From Aquincola tertiaricarbonis (lineage in GTDB: Bacteria; Pseudomonadota; Gammaproteobacteria; Burkholderiales; Burkholderiaceae_C): 64,000 bases of DNA. Every line of letters starts with the position of its first letter. Within the stretch, counting starts at the first letter, position 1. The notes under the pieces are model-generated. The model did not search any database. It was not told where the DNA came from and worked only from the letters and a program-made list of their open reading frames with translations. The stretch is taken from contig NZ_JZUE01000018.1 of assembly GCF_000969605.1 (NCBI RefSeq), forward strand, positions 62,001 through 126,000, given 5' to 3'. Both the position numbers and the translations under genes were made by a program. Positions 46,015 to 54,041 of the stretch are shown here, one piece after another.

Positions 46015-46797
46015 TCACGCCGGCAGCGTGAACGAGAAGGTGGCGCCGCGGCCGGGGCTGGTGTCGGCCCACACCTGGCCGCCATGCAGCTCGACGATGT
46101 GGCGCACCACCGCCAGGCCGATGCCGGCGCCGGGGAAGTCGTCGCCATGCAGCCGGGCGAAGGGATGGAACAGCTCGTCCACCCGCTCGGGCGGAAAGCC
46201 GCAGCCGTTGTCGCGCACCTGGAAGCGCCAGTGCGCACCCAGGTTCTCGCAGCGCAGGTCCACCCGTGGGCGCGGCACATGGCGGGTGAACTTGAAGGCG
46301 TTGTCCAGCAGCCGGGCGAAAACCTGGCTGATGAGTTCCGGGTCCACCCGCAGCTGGGGCAGTGGCTGCACCCGCAGCACCACCTCCGGCGGCGCGGGCT
46401 GCTGCTGCCGCAATGCCGCCACCAGCTCCGCCAGCGCCACCGGCGTGCGGCTGGGCATGGCCGCGCCCACCTGCAGCAGCTCCAGCATCGAGCTGACCAT
46501 GTCGCCCAGCCGGTGGCTGTGCTGCTCGATCATCGACACCCACTGCCGCACCTGCTGCACGTCACCCTCGTCCAGCCGCTGGCGGCACAGGCTGGACAAG
46601 GTGCTCATGCCGTACAGCGGCCCGCGCAGGTCGTGCGCCACGCGGCGGGTGAAGTGGTCCAGCTCGCCCGGCGCATCGAACAGGCCGTGACGCACCGGCC
46701 ATTGCCGCGCGGCAGCGTCCCTTGCCACCTGGCCTGCCGCCGCGCGCCGCGCCGCGGCGCGAACCACCATCAACTGCCCCGGAATAGCCTGTCCCAT
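46015..46797 (-). CDS. Sensor-less histidine kinase
   Basis: This 260-residue protein lacks membrane segments and any recognisable sensor domain. The phosphoacceptor box FTRRVAHDLRGPLYGMSTLSSL carries His55. The ATPase domain shows the N-box LLDNAFKF, G1 VRDNGCGFP and G2 GAGIGLAVV. All catalytic boxes are intact. No response regulator is adjacent, so it is an orphan, perhaps fed by another protein through its N-terminal ~40 residues. The ATG at 46797 is favoured; an ATG at 46839 would add 14 residues. Confidence 0.85.
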   Translation of the reverse strand: MGQAIPGQLMVVRAAARRAAAGQVARDAAARQWPVRHGLFDAPGELDHFTRRVAHDLRGPLYGMSTLSSLCRQRLDEGDVQQVRQWVSMIEQHSHRLGDMVSSMLELLQVGAAMPSRTPVALAELVAALRQQQPAPPEVVLRVQPLPQLRVDPELISQVFARLLDNAFKFTRHVPRPRVDLRCENLGAHWRFQVRDNGCGFPPERVDELFHPFARLHGDDFPGAGIGLAVVRHIVELHGGQVWADTSPGRGATFSFTLPA

Positions 46798-46906
46798 GGA
46801 GTTGCCCCGATCAGTCTGGATGCAACGTTGTATCGGCATGCGCGCCGTCGTAATTGATAGAAGTGATGCCGAAAAGCCGGGCGGTCGCGGCGTCAACGCC
46901 CAGGTG

Positions 46907-46931
46907 AAAAAAAGCCCTGCGCTTGCAGGGC
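46907..46931 (-). terminator. Rho-independent terminator of the PEP-CTERM gene
   Basis: On the minus strand GCCCTGC-AAGC-GCAGGGC (46931-46914) is followed by seven T residues (46913-46907). This is a textbook intrinsic terminator lying 25 bases after the PEP-CTERM stop codon. Confidence 0.92.
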
Positions 46932-46955
46932 CGGGTGGGATGGAGCGGTGGCGCT

Positions 46956-47483
46956 TCAGCGGGCGCGGCGGCGGGCCACCCAGCCCACGGCGGCCAGGCC
47001 GGCCAGCATCAGCGCGTAGGTCTCGGGCTCGGGCACCGGGGGCAGCGCGGTGGAATACAGCACGGCGTTGGAGACGGCGCTGTAGCTCAGGTTGAAGGTG
47101 TCCAGGTTGGTGCCGGCATCGAAGCGGTAGAACGCGGTGCCATTGCCCGGGCCGCCCTGGCCATTGCCGAAATGCATGGCCACGTAGGTGGTGCCGTTGA
47201 GCAGGGTGGCGAAGTTCACCGTCTGGCCGGAGAACTCGATCTTCTCGACGGCGTTGAAGTCGCCGTTCCAGGTGAAGCCCAGCGAGTTGAGCGCGGTCTT
47301 CTGGGCCAGCACGTTGTCGGCCTTGTTGTTCAGCAGGTTGCCGCTGAAGAAGCCGGCGCAGGCGGAGGCCTGGGGCGACAAGTCGGTGACGGAGCACACG
47401 GCGACGGACTTCGGCTTGGCCTGGGCCGGCACGGCGGCCATCAGGGTGGTGGCGACGGCGGCGACGAGGGAGAGGTACTTCAT
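46956..47483 (-). CDS. PEP-CTERM sorting-domain protein
   Basis: This 175-residue exported protein has a signal peptide (MKYLSLVAAVATTLMAAVPAQA, about 1-22). The mature region of beta-rich, Asn/Gly-rich sequence contains two cysteines (VAVCSVTD and SACAGFF). The C-terminal sorting signal VPEPETYALMLAGLAAVGWVARRRAR has the PEP motif, a hydrophobic helix and a basic tail. Exosortase would cut at the PEP motif and the protein would go to the surface or the exopolysaccharide matrix. No exosortase gene is here. The ATG at 47483 is chosen because the signal peptide starts there. Function of the mature part is unknown. Confidence 0.88.
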   Translation of the reverse strand: MKYLSLVAAVATTLMAAVPAQAKPKSVAVCSVTDLSPQASACAGFFSGNLLNNKADNVLAQKTALNSLGFTWNGDFNAVEKIEFSGQTVNFATLLNGTTYVAMHFGNGQGGPGNGTAFYRFDAGTNLDTFNLSYSAVSNAVLYSTALPPVPEPETYALMLAGLAAVGWVARRRAR

Positions 47484-47554
47484 GGGGTGGTTGAACGGCT
47501 GTACTGCGGGACCGGTGTGGACTGTCTTCGTCCCGGCCCGATGGCGGCCATCCT

Positions 47555-47577
47555 CCCCCCAAGGGGGGTCACCCCCC
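47555..47577 (-). terminator. Tripartite C6/G6/C6 hairpin containing the ackA stop codon
   Basis: CCCCCC (47555-47560), GGGGGG (47563-47568) and CCCCCC (47572-47577) follow each other, and the ackA stop (47569-47571) lies between the last two runs. On the minus strand GGGGGG-TGA-CCCCCC can fold with the stop codon as the loop, or the middle run can pair with the distal one. A mutually exclusive hairpin pair at a stop codon could couple translation termination to transcript ending. Confidence 0.4.
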
Positions 47578-48798
47578 GGAACCCGCAGTTGAGTGGCTTT
47601 GTGCACACAGACAGGCTTGCGTCAGCCTGGCGGCCACCCATTCCTCGTTGGTGGGCTCCACCGCCACGGCCACTGCGCTGTCCGTGGCCGAGATCAGGGG
47701 CGCATGCGCGGCATTGGCACGCGCATCCAGCCGCAGGCCCAGCCAGTGCAGCGCTTCGCAGATGCGCAGGCGCAGCACCGCGTTGTGCTCGCCGATGCCG
47801 GCGGTGAACACCAGCAGGTCCAGCCCGCCCAGCACCGCCACCAGCGCGCCGATCTCGCGCACGATGCGGCGCACGTACAGCGCCAGGGCGGCGGCGGCGC
47901 GCTGGCCGGTCTCGCCGCCGCCGGCTTCGGCCTGCAGCAGCACCCGGGGGTCGCTGCTCAGGCCGGACACGCCCAGCAGGCCGGCGCGGTGGTACAGCAG
48001 CGCGCCCACCTGGTCCACGTCCAGCCGCTCCTGCTGCATCAGGTACAGCAGCGCGCCGGGGTCGAGCGCGCCGCTGCGGGTGCCCATCATCAGCCCGTCC
48101 AGTGCCGAGAAGCCCATGGTGGTGGCCATGCTGCGCAGGTCCTGCATCGCGCACAGGCTGGCGCCGCTGCCCAGGTGGGCCACCAGGGTGCGGCCGCGCG
48201 CCCGCTGGCCATGCCGCTCGGCCAGCGCGGTGGCCATGTAGTCGTAGGACAGGCCGTGGAAGCCATAGCGCCGCAGGCCGCGCTGCGCATACTCGTGCGG
48301 CAGCGGCAGCATCTGTTCCACCTGCGGCAGCGTGTGGTGGAAGGCGGTGTCGAAGCAGGCCACCTGCGGCAGGCCCGGTAGCCGCTGCAGCAGCATCTCG
48401 ATGGCATCCAGCGCAAACGGCTGGTGCAAGGGCGCCAGCGGGATGTACCCCTTGAGGTCGGCCAGCACCCCGGCATCCACCCGCACCGGCGCCGCATACC
48501 GGCTGCCGCCATGCACCACCCGGTGCGCCACCGCCTGCAAGGGCCGGCCGGCCAGCCGCGCCTGCACCCGATGGTGGATGTGCTCCAGCGCCGCGTGGTA
48601 GGGCTGCCCGGCCTCCAGCGCGATGGGCGAGGGTTCGCTGCCGGTCTCGCCGAAGGTGGGCTGCGGGCCGGCGATGCCGTCCACCTTGCCGTTCCATTCG
48701 GGGCGGCGCGGCGGTGGCCCGGCGCCGGCATCGAACAGCGCGAACCTGATGCTGGAGGAGCCGCAGTTCAGCACCAGGATCAGGCGGCCGCCGTTCAT
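47569..48798 (-). CDS. ackA: Acetate kinase
   Basis: This 409-residue enzyme makes acetate and ATP from acetyl phosphate, or the reverse. Family signatures are LVLNCGSSSIRFALFD (7-22), VAHRVVHGG, FDTAFHHTLP, GFHGLSYDY, VAHLGSGASLCAM and MMGTRSGALDPG, all intact. The ATG at 48798 overlaps the pta stop (ATGA). With the upstream phosphotransacetylase it links acetyl-CoA to acetate. Placement after a PHA synthase ties overflow carbon handling together, probably under low oxygen. Confidence 0.94.
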   Translation of the reverse strand: MNGGRLILVLNCGSSSIRFALFDAGAGPPPRRPEWNGKVDGIAGPQPTFGETGSEPSPIALEAGQPYHAALEHIHHRVQARLAGRPLQAVAHRVVHGGSRYAAPVRVDAGVLADLKGYIPLAPLHQPFALDAIEMLLQRLPGLPQVACFDTAFHHTLPQVEQMLPLPHEYAQRGLRRYGFHGLSYDYMATALAERHGQRARGRTLVAHLGSGASLCAMQDLRSMATTMGFSALDGLMMGTRSGALDPGALLYLMQQERLDVDQVGALLYHRAGLLGVSGLSSDPRVLLQAEAGGGETGQRAAAALALYVRRIVREIGALVAVLGGLDLLVFTAGIGEHNAVLRLRICEALHWLGLRLDARANAAHAPLISATDSAVAVAVEPTNEEWVAARLTQACLCAQSHSTAGSGG

Positions 48799-49883
48799 GG
48801 CGGCGCCCGCCGGTAGGCATGCGCCAGCAGCGAGGCCAGCGCACACGAGGCGATGCGCGACTCGCGTGAATCGGCCCGGCTGGTGAGCACGATGGGCACC
48901 CGCGGGCCCAGCACGATGCCGGCGCTGGAGGCATCGCCCAGGTACTCCAGCTGCTTGGCCAGCATGTTGCCGCTCTCCAGGTCGGGCACCACCAGCACGT
49001 CGGCCCGGCCGGCCACCTGCGACACGATGCCCTTGACCTGCGCGGCCTCCATCGACACCGCGTTGTCGAAGGCCAGCGGGCCGTCGAGCAGGCCGCCGGT
49101 GATCTGGCCGCGGTCGGCCATCTTGCACAGTGCGGCGGCATCCAGCGTGGCGGGCATGGCGGCATTCACCGTCTCCACCGCGGCCAGCAGGGCCACCCGC
49201 GGCTGCGGCACGCCGATGGCATGCGCGAGCGCGATCGCGTTCTGCACGATGTCGGCCTTGTCGGCCAGCGTGGGCGCGATGTTGATGGCGGCGTCGGTGA
49301 TGATGAAGGGCCGCGGGTAGGCCGGCGTCTGCATCAGGAAGCAGTGGCTGATGCGGCGCTTGGTGCGCAGCCCGGACGCCGCGGGCACCACCGCGGCCAT
49401 GAGCTCATCGGTGTGCAGGCTGCCCTTCATCAGCGCCTCCACCCTGCCCTGCGCGGCCAGCTCGGCGCCGCGGGCGGCGGCGGCATGGCTGTGCGGCACG
49501 TCGATCACCTCGATGCCGGCCAGGTCGTCGGGCTGCAGGCCGGCGGCCTGCAGTGCCGCTTCCAGCTTCGCCCGCGGCGCGATCAGCACCGGCTCGATCA
49601 GCCCGGCGGCCTGCGCATCCAGCGCGCCGCGCAGGCTCAGCGCATCACACGGGTGCACCACCGCCATGCGGATGGCGCCGAGCGGTCGCACATGGTCGAG
49701 CAGCCGCTGCACGCCCTGCGCACCAGAGGGGCCGGGGCGCAGGGCGGGCAGCGTGGGCGATGGCGGCAAGACGGTGGCCGCCGCGGCGGCCTCGCACTGC
49801 AGCGTCATGCGCAGGCCGTCGTCGCTGCGGGCGGTGACGGTGAGCTGCAGCGTGTCGCCCACCTGCAAGCGCGTCGAGGTCAT
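48795..49883 (-). CDS. pta: Phosphate acetyltransferase with a remnant MaoC tail
   Basis: This 362-residue protein is a phosphotransacetylase domain (from ~residue 65: IRMAVVHPCDALSLRGALDAQAAGLIEPVLIAP, and ADVLVVPDLESGNMLAKQLEYL near 290). It exchanges CoA for phosphate on acetyl or butyryl groups. The first ~35 residues (LQVGDTLQLTVTARSDDGLRMTLQCEA) resemble the last strands of a MaoC hydratase domain. In related Burkholderiales proteins of about 465 residues a whole MaoC domain precedes the Pta domain. Here the hydratase part is missing and only its tail remains. The gene begins 13 bp after phaC and overlaps ackA. Confidence 0.87.
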   Translation of the reverse strand: MTSTRLQVGDTLQLTVTARSDDGLRMTLQCEAAAAATVLPPSPTLPALRPGPSGAQGVQRLLDHVRPLGAIRMAVVHPCDALSLRGALDAQAAGLIEPVLIAPRAKLEAALQAAGLQPDDLAGIEVIDVPHSHAAAARGAELAAQGRVEALMKGSLHTDELMAAVVPAASGLRTKRRISHCFLMQTPAYPRPFIITDAAINIAPTLADKADIVQNAIALAHAIGVPQPRVALLAAVETVNAAMPATLDAAALCKMADRGQITGGLLDGPLAFDNAVSMEAAQVKGIVSQVAGRADVLVVPDLESGNMLAKQLEYLGDASSAGIVLGPRVPIVLTSRADSRESRIASCALASLLAHAYRRAPP

Positions 49884-49896
49884 GGGCGGTCCTCAG

Positions 49897-51672
49897 TCAG
49901 GAAGGGATCTGCAGCACGTAGCGGCCCGGGGCATCGCCGAGCGTGCGGTAGCCCTGGCGCGGTGCGCCCATTGCGGGCGGCGCCACCGGCGCGCCGCTGC
50001 GCTGCTGCAGCCACTGCAGCCAGGCGGGCCACCAGGAGCCTTCCTGCCGCGGCGCCTCGGCCGCCCACGCGTCGGGCGACACATAGGGCGCGCCGGCCGC
50101 ATGGCAGCGCAGCTGGTAGCTGCGGTGCGGATGGCCCGGCGGGCTGACGATGCCGGCGTTGTGCCCGCCGCTGGTGAGCACGAACGTGATCTCCGACACC
50201 GTCTGGTAGTGCAGCTTGTAGACCGAGCGCCAGGGCGCGACGTGGTCGGTCAGCGTGCCCACCACGAAGGCGGGCAGCGTCAGGTCGCTCAGCGCCACCG
50301 GCTTGCCACCGGCCAGGTAGCGGCCGTGGGCCAGGTCGTCGTGCAGGAAGAGCTGGCGCAGGTACTGTGCATGCATGCGCGCCGGCATGCGGGTGGCGTC
50401 GGCATTCCAGGCCATCAGGTCGTTCATCGGCGCACGGTCGCCCAGCAGGTACTCGTTGACGATGCGCGACCACAGCAGGTCGTAGGAACGCAGCATCTGG
50501 AAGGCGCCGGCCATCTGGTTGGCGGTGAGGTAGCCGGTCTGCGCCATCTGCGCTTCCAGCAGGCTCACCTGGCTTTCATCGATGAACAGGGCCAGCTCGC
50601 CAGGCTCGGCGAAGTCGGTCTGCGCGGCGAACAGGCTCAGCGTGGCCAGCCGCTCGTCGCCGTCGCGTGCCATCGCGGCCGCGGCGATGGCGAGCAGCGT
50701 GCCGCCCAGGCAATAACCCGCCGCATGCACCTTCCGGCCGGGCACGATGGCGTTGACCGCGGCCAGCGCATCGTGGATGCCGTGCTGCAGGTAGTCGTCC
50801 ATGCCCAGGTCGCGCTCGGCCACGCCGGGGTTCTTCCATGAGAGGCAGAACACCGTGTGGCCCTGGTCCACCAGGTGCCTGATGAGCGAGTTGTGCGGCG
50901 ACAGGTCGAGGATGTAGTACTTCATGATCCAGGCCGGCACGATGAGCACCGGCTCCGGATGCACCCGCGGCGTGGCGGGTGCGTACTGGATCAGCTCGCA
51001 CAGTGCATTGCGCATCACCACCCGGCCCGGCGTGCAGGCCACCTCGTGCCCGGGGCGGAACTGCTCGGTGCCCGCGGGCGGCGCGCCGGTGGCCAGGCGC
51101 CGCAGGTCGTCCACGGCATGCAGCCAGCCGCGCAGCAGGTTGCCGCCGGCCTCGTCGGCCGTGCGCTGCAGCACCACCGGATTGGTGAGCAGTTGGTTGC
51201 CGGGCGAGAGCATGTCCAGCCCCTGGCGGGCGATGAAGGCCACCATCTCCTCATGATGCGGATCGACCCCGCGCACACCGCGCGTGGCCGCGGCCCACCA
51301 CTGCTGCTGCATCAGGAAGCTGCGCTGCAGCAGATGGAACGGCCACTGCTGCCAGGCCGGCGCGGCGAAGCGACGGTCCGGTGCCGCCGACGGCGCGGGC
51401 GCGCCGCTGCGCAGCAGGTGCAGCAACTCGTCGACCTGCTCCCAGGCCAGCCGGGCCAGTGCCATGCGCTTGCCTGGCGACACCGCCAGGTGCAGCGCCC
51501 AGTCCAGCCCCGCCAGCATCACCGCCGCCGGTGACAGCGACGCCGTGGCGCGGGCGATGGCCGCGCGCACCAGCATGTCGAGCCGGTCCTCGGGCGAGCT
51601 GGGCGCCAGGCTGGACGACGACGACGATGGCGATGACTGCACGGCCCTGCTCCCTGGGCCGGGCGGCTGCAC
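49897..51672 (-). CDS. phaC: Polyhydroxyalkanoate synthase
   Basis: This class I-like PHA synthase of up to 591 residues polymerises hydroxyacyl-CoA into granules. The nucleophile cysteine is in the lipase-like box AGYCLGGTLLAI (about residue 320). Aspartate is in GTLTDHVAPW and histidine in SGGHNAGIVSPPGHPH. The N-terminus is serine-rich (QSSPSSSSSSLAPSSP). The start is uncertain: GTG at 51672, or GTG at 51642, which has GGGAGC upstream. It heads the operon phaC-pta-ackA. The phasin, PhaA and PhaB genes are not here, so it is probably a second, accessory synthase. Confidence 0.9.
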   Translation of the reverse strand: MQPPGPGSRAVQSSPSSSSSSLAPSSPEDRLDMLVRAAIARATASLSPAAVMLAGLDWALHLAVSPGKRMALARLAWEQVDELLHLLRSGAPAPSAAPDRRFAAPAWQQWPFHLLQRSFLMQQQWWAAATRGVRGVDPHHEEMVAFIARQGLDMLSPGNQLLTNPVVLQRTADEAGGNLLRGWLHAVDDLRRLATGAPPAGTEQFRPGHEVACTPGRVVMRNALCELIQYAPATPRVHPEPVLIVPAWIMKYYILDLSPHNSLIRHLVDQGHTVFCLSWKNPGVAERDLGMDDYLQHGIHDALAAVNAIVPGRKVHAAGYCLGGTLLAIAAAAMARDGDERLATLSLFAAQTDFAEPGELALFIDESQVSLLEAQMAQTGYLTANQMAGAFQMLRSYDLLWSRIVNEYLLGDRAPMNDLMAWNADATRMPARMHAQYLRQLFLHDDLAHGRYLAGGKPVALSDLTLPAFVVGTLTDHVAPWRSVYKLHYQTVSEITFVLTSGGHNAGIVSPPGHPHRSYQLRCHAAGAPYVSPDAWAAEAPRQEGSWWPAWLQWLQQRSGAPVAPPAMGAPRQGYRTLGDAPGRYVLQIPS

Positions 51673-51714
51673 CTGCAGGCGGTGCGCCGAGGCCGCATGA
51701 CTTGTTGGGGGCCA

Positions 51715-51756
51715 AGCCTAGGTGCGCGGGCGGCAAGTCGGCTTGATCTGCATCAG
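51715..51756 (-). promoter_or_regulatory. FNR/ANR-like box and promoter of the phaC-pta-ackA operon
   Basis: TTGAT-CTGC-ATCAG (51743-51756) matches the FNR/ANR consensus TTGAT-N4-ATCAA at nine of ten positions. The centre is at 51749.5. A -10-like TAGGCT (51720-51715 on the minus strand) would place the transcript start near 51708, putting the box at about -41.5. That is the geometry of FNR-activated class II promoters. phaC starts 36-66 bases beyond. Confidence 0.6.
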
Positions 51757-51852
51757 CCGGCCGCGCAAGGGCAAATGATGGCCGGGCGCATTGACCGGCC
51801 GTTTGGCGGGCCCCTAGCATGGACCGATCCCGACTGCACACACACATCGCCC

Positions 51853-52176
51853 ATGCAACACGTCGGCAAGCTGCAGTCCTGGAACGACGAACGCGGCTAC
51901 GGCTTCATCGCCCCCCTGTTGGGCCTGGCCACCTACGGCTGGCGAGCGTTCCAGCACAACCTGCAGCGCAGCGGCCCTTCGCTGGTGCCCACGGCCAGCG
52001 TTGAAAGACCTGGCACGGCGCCATCGCGCTTTCGCTGCGACGGGCGCACGCAGTGCACCCAGATGACCTCGTGCGAGGAAGCCACGTACTTCCTGCGGCA
52101 TTGCCCCGACACGCAGATGGACGGCGACGCCGACGGCGTGCCCTGCGAGCGCCAATGGTGCGGCCGCCCCTGGTAG
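51853..52176 (+). CDS. Degenerate cold-shock / Excalibur domain protein
   Basis: This 107-residue protein begins MQHVGKLQSWNDERGYGFIAP, the first strands of a cold-shock domain including RNP1 (GYGFI). The following residues lack a VFVH-type RNP2 motif, so the cold-shock fold looks incomplete. The C-terminal ~45 residues are an Excalibur calcium-binding domain: FRCDGRTQCTQMTSCEEATYFLRHC with four cysteines, then DGDADGVPCE. Excalibur domains are usually extracytoplasmic, so pairing with a nucleic-acid domain is odd. In related proteins a membrane domain separates the two, which suggests an internal deletion here. Confidence 0.72.
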   Translation: MQHVGKLQSWNDERGYGFIAPLLGLATYGWRAFQHNLQRSGPSLVPTASVERPGTAPSRFRCDGRTQCTQMTSCEEATYFLRHCPDTQMDGDADGVPCERQWCGRPW

Positions 52177-52210
52177 CCTGCGCGCCACCCGCTGCACCTC
52201 GGTCCGCCCC

Positions 52211-52765
52211 TTGACGCTTTCCATCCTCGCCGGCCTGCTGCTGGGCCTGGCCTTCGCCGTGCTGGCCGACACCTTCTGGGTGGCGGTGTTCCGCGCGCAG
52301 CCGGTGGGCCGGTTCAAGCGCGTGCTGCAGGGCACGGCGCTGGTGCGCATCGAGGGTTCGGCCGGCGCCATCCTCATCTACCCGCGTGAACGCCGGCTGG
52401 AGGTGCAGCACCGCGGCCGCCGGCACCGGCTGGCCTTCGACGACATCCGCGGCCTGGAGTACCGCGTGGAAGAGCGCCCGGCCTGGCTGCAGGAGCTGTT
52501 CTTCGGCCTCGACATCACCGACCTGCTGAGCCGCTACCAGGACACCGTGGACTGGTTCTCCATCGCCCTGCTCACCCACGGCGGCGAGCGCGTGCCGCTG
52601 TACCTCAGCGGGCGCTGGCAGCGGCGGGAGTTCGCCCTCGGCTGGTACATCGATGCGCAGCAGGCCGTGCTGCAGCGCCTGGGGCTGATGGCCGACGTGG
52701 AGCGGCGCAGCCGCGACGCGCTGGACACCCTGCGCCGCCACCTCGGCGATCCGCCGCTGCTGTAG
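52211..52765 (+). CDS. Hypothetical protein with N-terminal membrane segment
   Basis: I do not recognise this 184-residue protein. Residues ~2-26 (LSILAGLLLGLAFAVLADTFWVAVF) are hydrophobic and would anchor it, with the rest cytoplasmic or periplasmic. The body has mixed beta and charged segments (RLEVQHRGRRHRLAFDDIRGLEYRVEERPAWLQ) and may be PH-like, but this is only an impression. TTG start at 52211. It lies 34 bp after the Excalibur gene in the same direction and 73 bp before a VOC gene. Confidence 0.65.
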   Translation: MTLSILAGLLLGLAFAVLADTFWVAVFRAQPVGRFKRVLQGTALVRIEGSAGAILIYPRERRLEVQHRGRRHRLAFDDIRGLEYRVEERPAWLQELFFGLDITDLLSRYQDTVDWFSIALLTHGGERVPLYLSGRWQRREFALGWYIDAQQAVLQRLGLMADVERRSRDALDTLRRHLGDPPLL

Positions 52766-52838
52766 GCCGGCGCCGGCCGACAGCGCCGGCTGCGGACAAT
52801 GGAGCCCCGCCATGCGCAGCCCTGCGCCGGAGCCCGTC

Positions 52839-53264
52839 ATGTTCTCCCACATCCACCTGGGCACCGCCCATTTCGAGCAGGCCTTCGGCTTCTATGAAGC
52901 GATCGCCGACGAGCTGGGCCTGGTGTTGCGTTTCAAGGAGCCCGATCGGCCCTGGGCCGGCTGGCAGCAACCCGGCCACGACCGGCCGCTGCTGATCATC
53001 GGCCGGCCCTTCGACGGCCAGCCGCACGCCCCCGGCAACGGGCAGATGGTGGCCTTCCTGGCGGCCACGCAGGAGCAGGTGCGCCGCGTTCATGCCGCCG
53101 CGCTGGCCCAGGGCGGCACCTGCGAAGGCCCGCCCGGCCCGCGGCCGGAATACCACGCCCACTACTACGGTGCCTACTTCCGCGATGTCGATGGCAACAA
53201 GCTGGCCGTGGCCTGCCATGCGCCGCAGGCCGAAGCCTCCGGCGCCGCGTTCGACGCTTCCTAG
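52839..53264 (+). CDS. VOC-fold (glyoxalase/bleomycin resistance) protein
   Basis: This 141-residue metal-dependent VOC-superfamily protein has MFSHIHLGTAHFEQAFGFYEAIADELGLVLRF at the N-terminus. The C-terminal strand YHAHYYGAYFRDVDGNKLAVACH contains probable metal-ligand positions. Family members include dioxygenases, isomerases and resistance proteins. The reaction here is not predictable. It is similar to the VOC gene at 56076. The ATG is at 52839 (an ATG 27 bases upstream is possible). Its TAG stop is shared with the convergent racemase inside one CTAG. Confidence 0.82.
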   Translation: MFSHIHLGTAHFEQAFGFYEAIADELGLVLRFKEPDRPWAGWQQPGHDRPLLIIGRPFDGQPHAPGNGQMVAFLAATQEQVRRVHAAALAQGGTCEGPPGPRPEYHAHYYGAYFRDVDGNKLAVACHAPQAEASGAAFDAS

Positions 53265-54022
53265 TACCGCCCGGACAGCAGGGACCCCGCATCCGGCGCC
53301 TGGGCCTTGAGCTCCAGTGCCTTCAGCATGCGCCAGGTGGTGCACACCGAGGACGACACCACCGGCAGGCCCAGCCGGTCTTCCACCGGCTGCACCGAGG
53401 CCAGCGAGGGCATCTGCACGCAGGCGGAGATCACCACCGCGTCGCAGTTGGCGGTGTTGAGCCGACGGCTGATCTCGATCGGCGCGCGCGGGTCCTGCGC
53501 GCCCACTTCCAGGTTGTCGCTGATCTCCAGCGACAGCGCGTCCAGCACCTCGATGCCTTCATGCTCCAGGTAGTCCACCACCAGCGCGGTCAGCGGCTTC
53601 ATGTAGGGCGCCAGCACCGCGATCTTCTTCGCGCCCAACGCCTGCAGCCCTTCGACCAGCGCACCGGCGCTGGTGACCACCGGCGCGGCGCCTTCGTTCT
53701 CCAGCGTGCGGGCGCGCAGCCGCGCTTCCGACGTGCGGTGGTAGCCGCGGCCCATGCTCATGATGGCCACCAGGCAGGCGTAGCCCAGCACGTCCACACG
53801 TGCATCGGACAGCTCCAGCGCGCAGCGGTCGCTGTCGGCGTCCATGCGGGCCAGTTCCTCCTTGGTCACATGCTTCATGCGCATGCGTGCCGAGTGGAAG
53901 CTGAAGCGCTCGGGCAGCAGGGCCTCGCGGGCGCGCAGCATCGCCGGGATCTCGGTCTCCATCGTGGTGTTGGAGCTCGGCACGATCTGGCCGACGCGGA
54001 AATGGGTGCGTTGCATCGTCAT
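53261..54022 (-). CDS. Asp/Glu racemase superfamily protein (maleate isomerase / arylmalonate decarboxylase type)
   Basis: This 253-residue protein belongs to the Asp/Glu/hydantoin racemase fold and is closest in wording to maleate cis-trans isomerases. VGQIVPSSNTTMETEIPAML is near the N-terminus, and cysteines in GYACLVAIMSMG (about 83) and VVISACVQMPSL (about 200) are the expected catalytic pair. The start is ATG at 54022 or 54016, with AGGAAGG just upstream. It is followed (upstream in transcription) by a Bug receptor gene, 19 bp apart, implying uptake and isomerisation of a dicarboxylate or aryl-malonate. Confidence 0.82.
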   Translation of the reverse strand: MTMQRTHFRVGQIVPSSNTTMETEIPAMLRAREALLPERFSFHSARMRMKHVTKEELARMDADSDRCALELSDARVDVLGYACLVAIMSMGRGYHRTSEARLRARTLENEGAAPVVTSAGALVEGLQALGAKKIAVLAPYMKPLTALVVDYLEHEGIEVLDALSLEISDNLEVGAQDPRAPIEISRRLNTANCDAVVISACVQMPSLASVQPVEDRLGLPVVSSSVCTTWRMLKALELKAQAPDAGSLLSGRY

Positions 54023-54041
54023 GCCTTCCTGCGGTGCCGGA

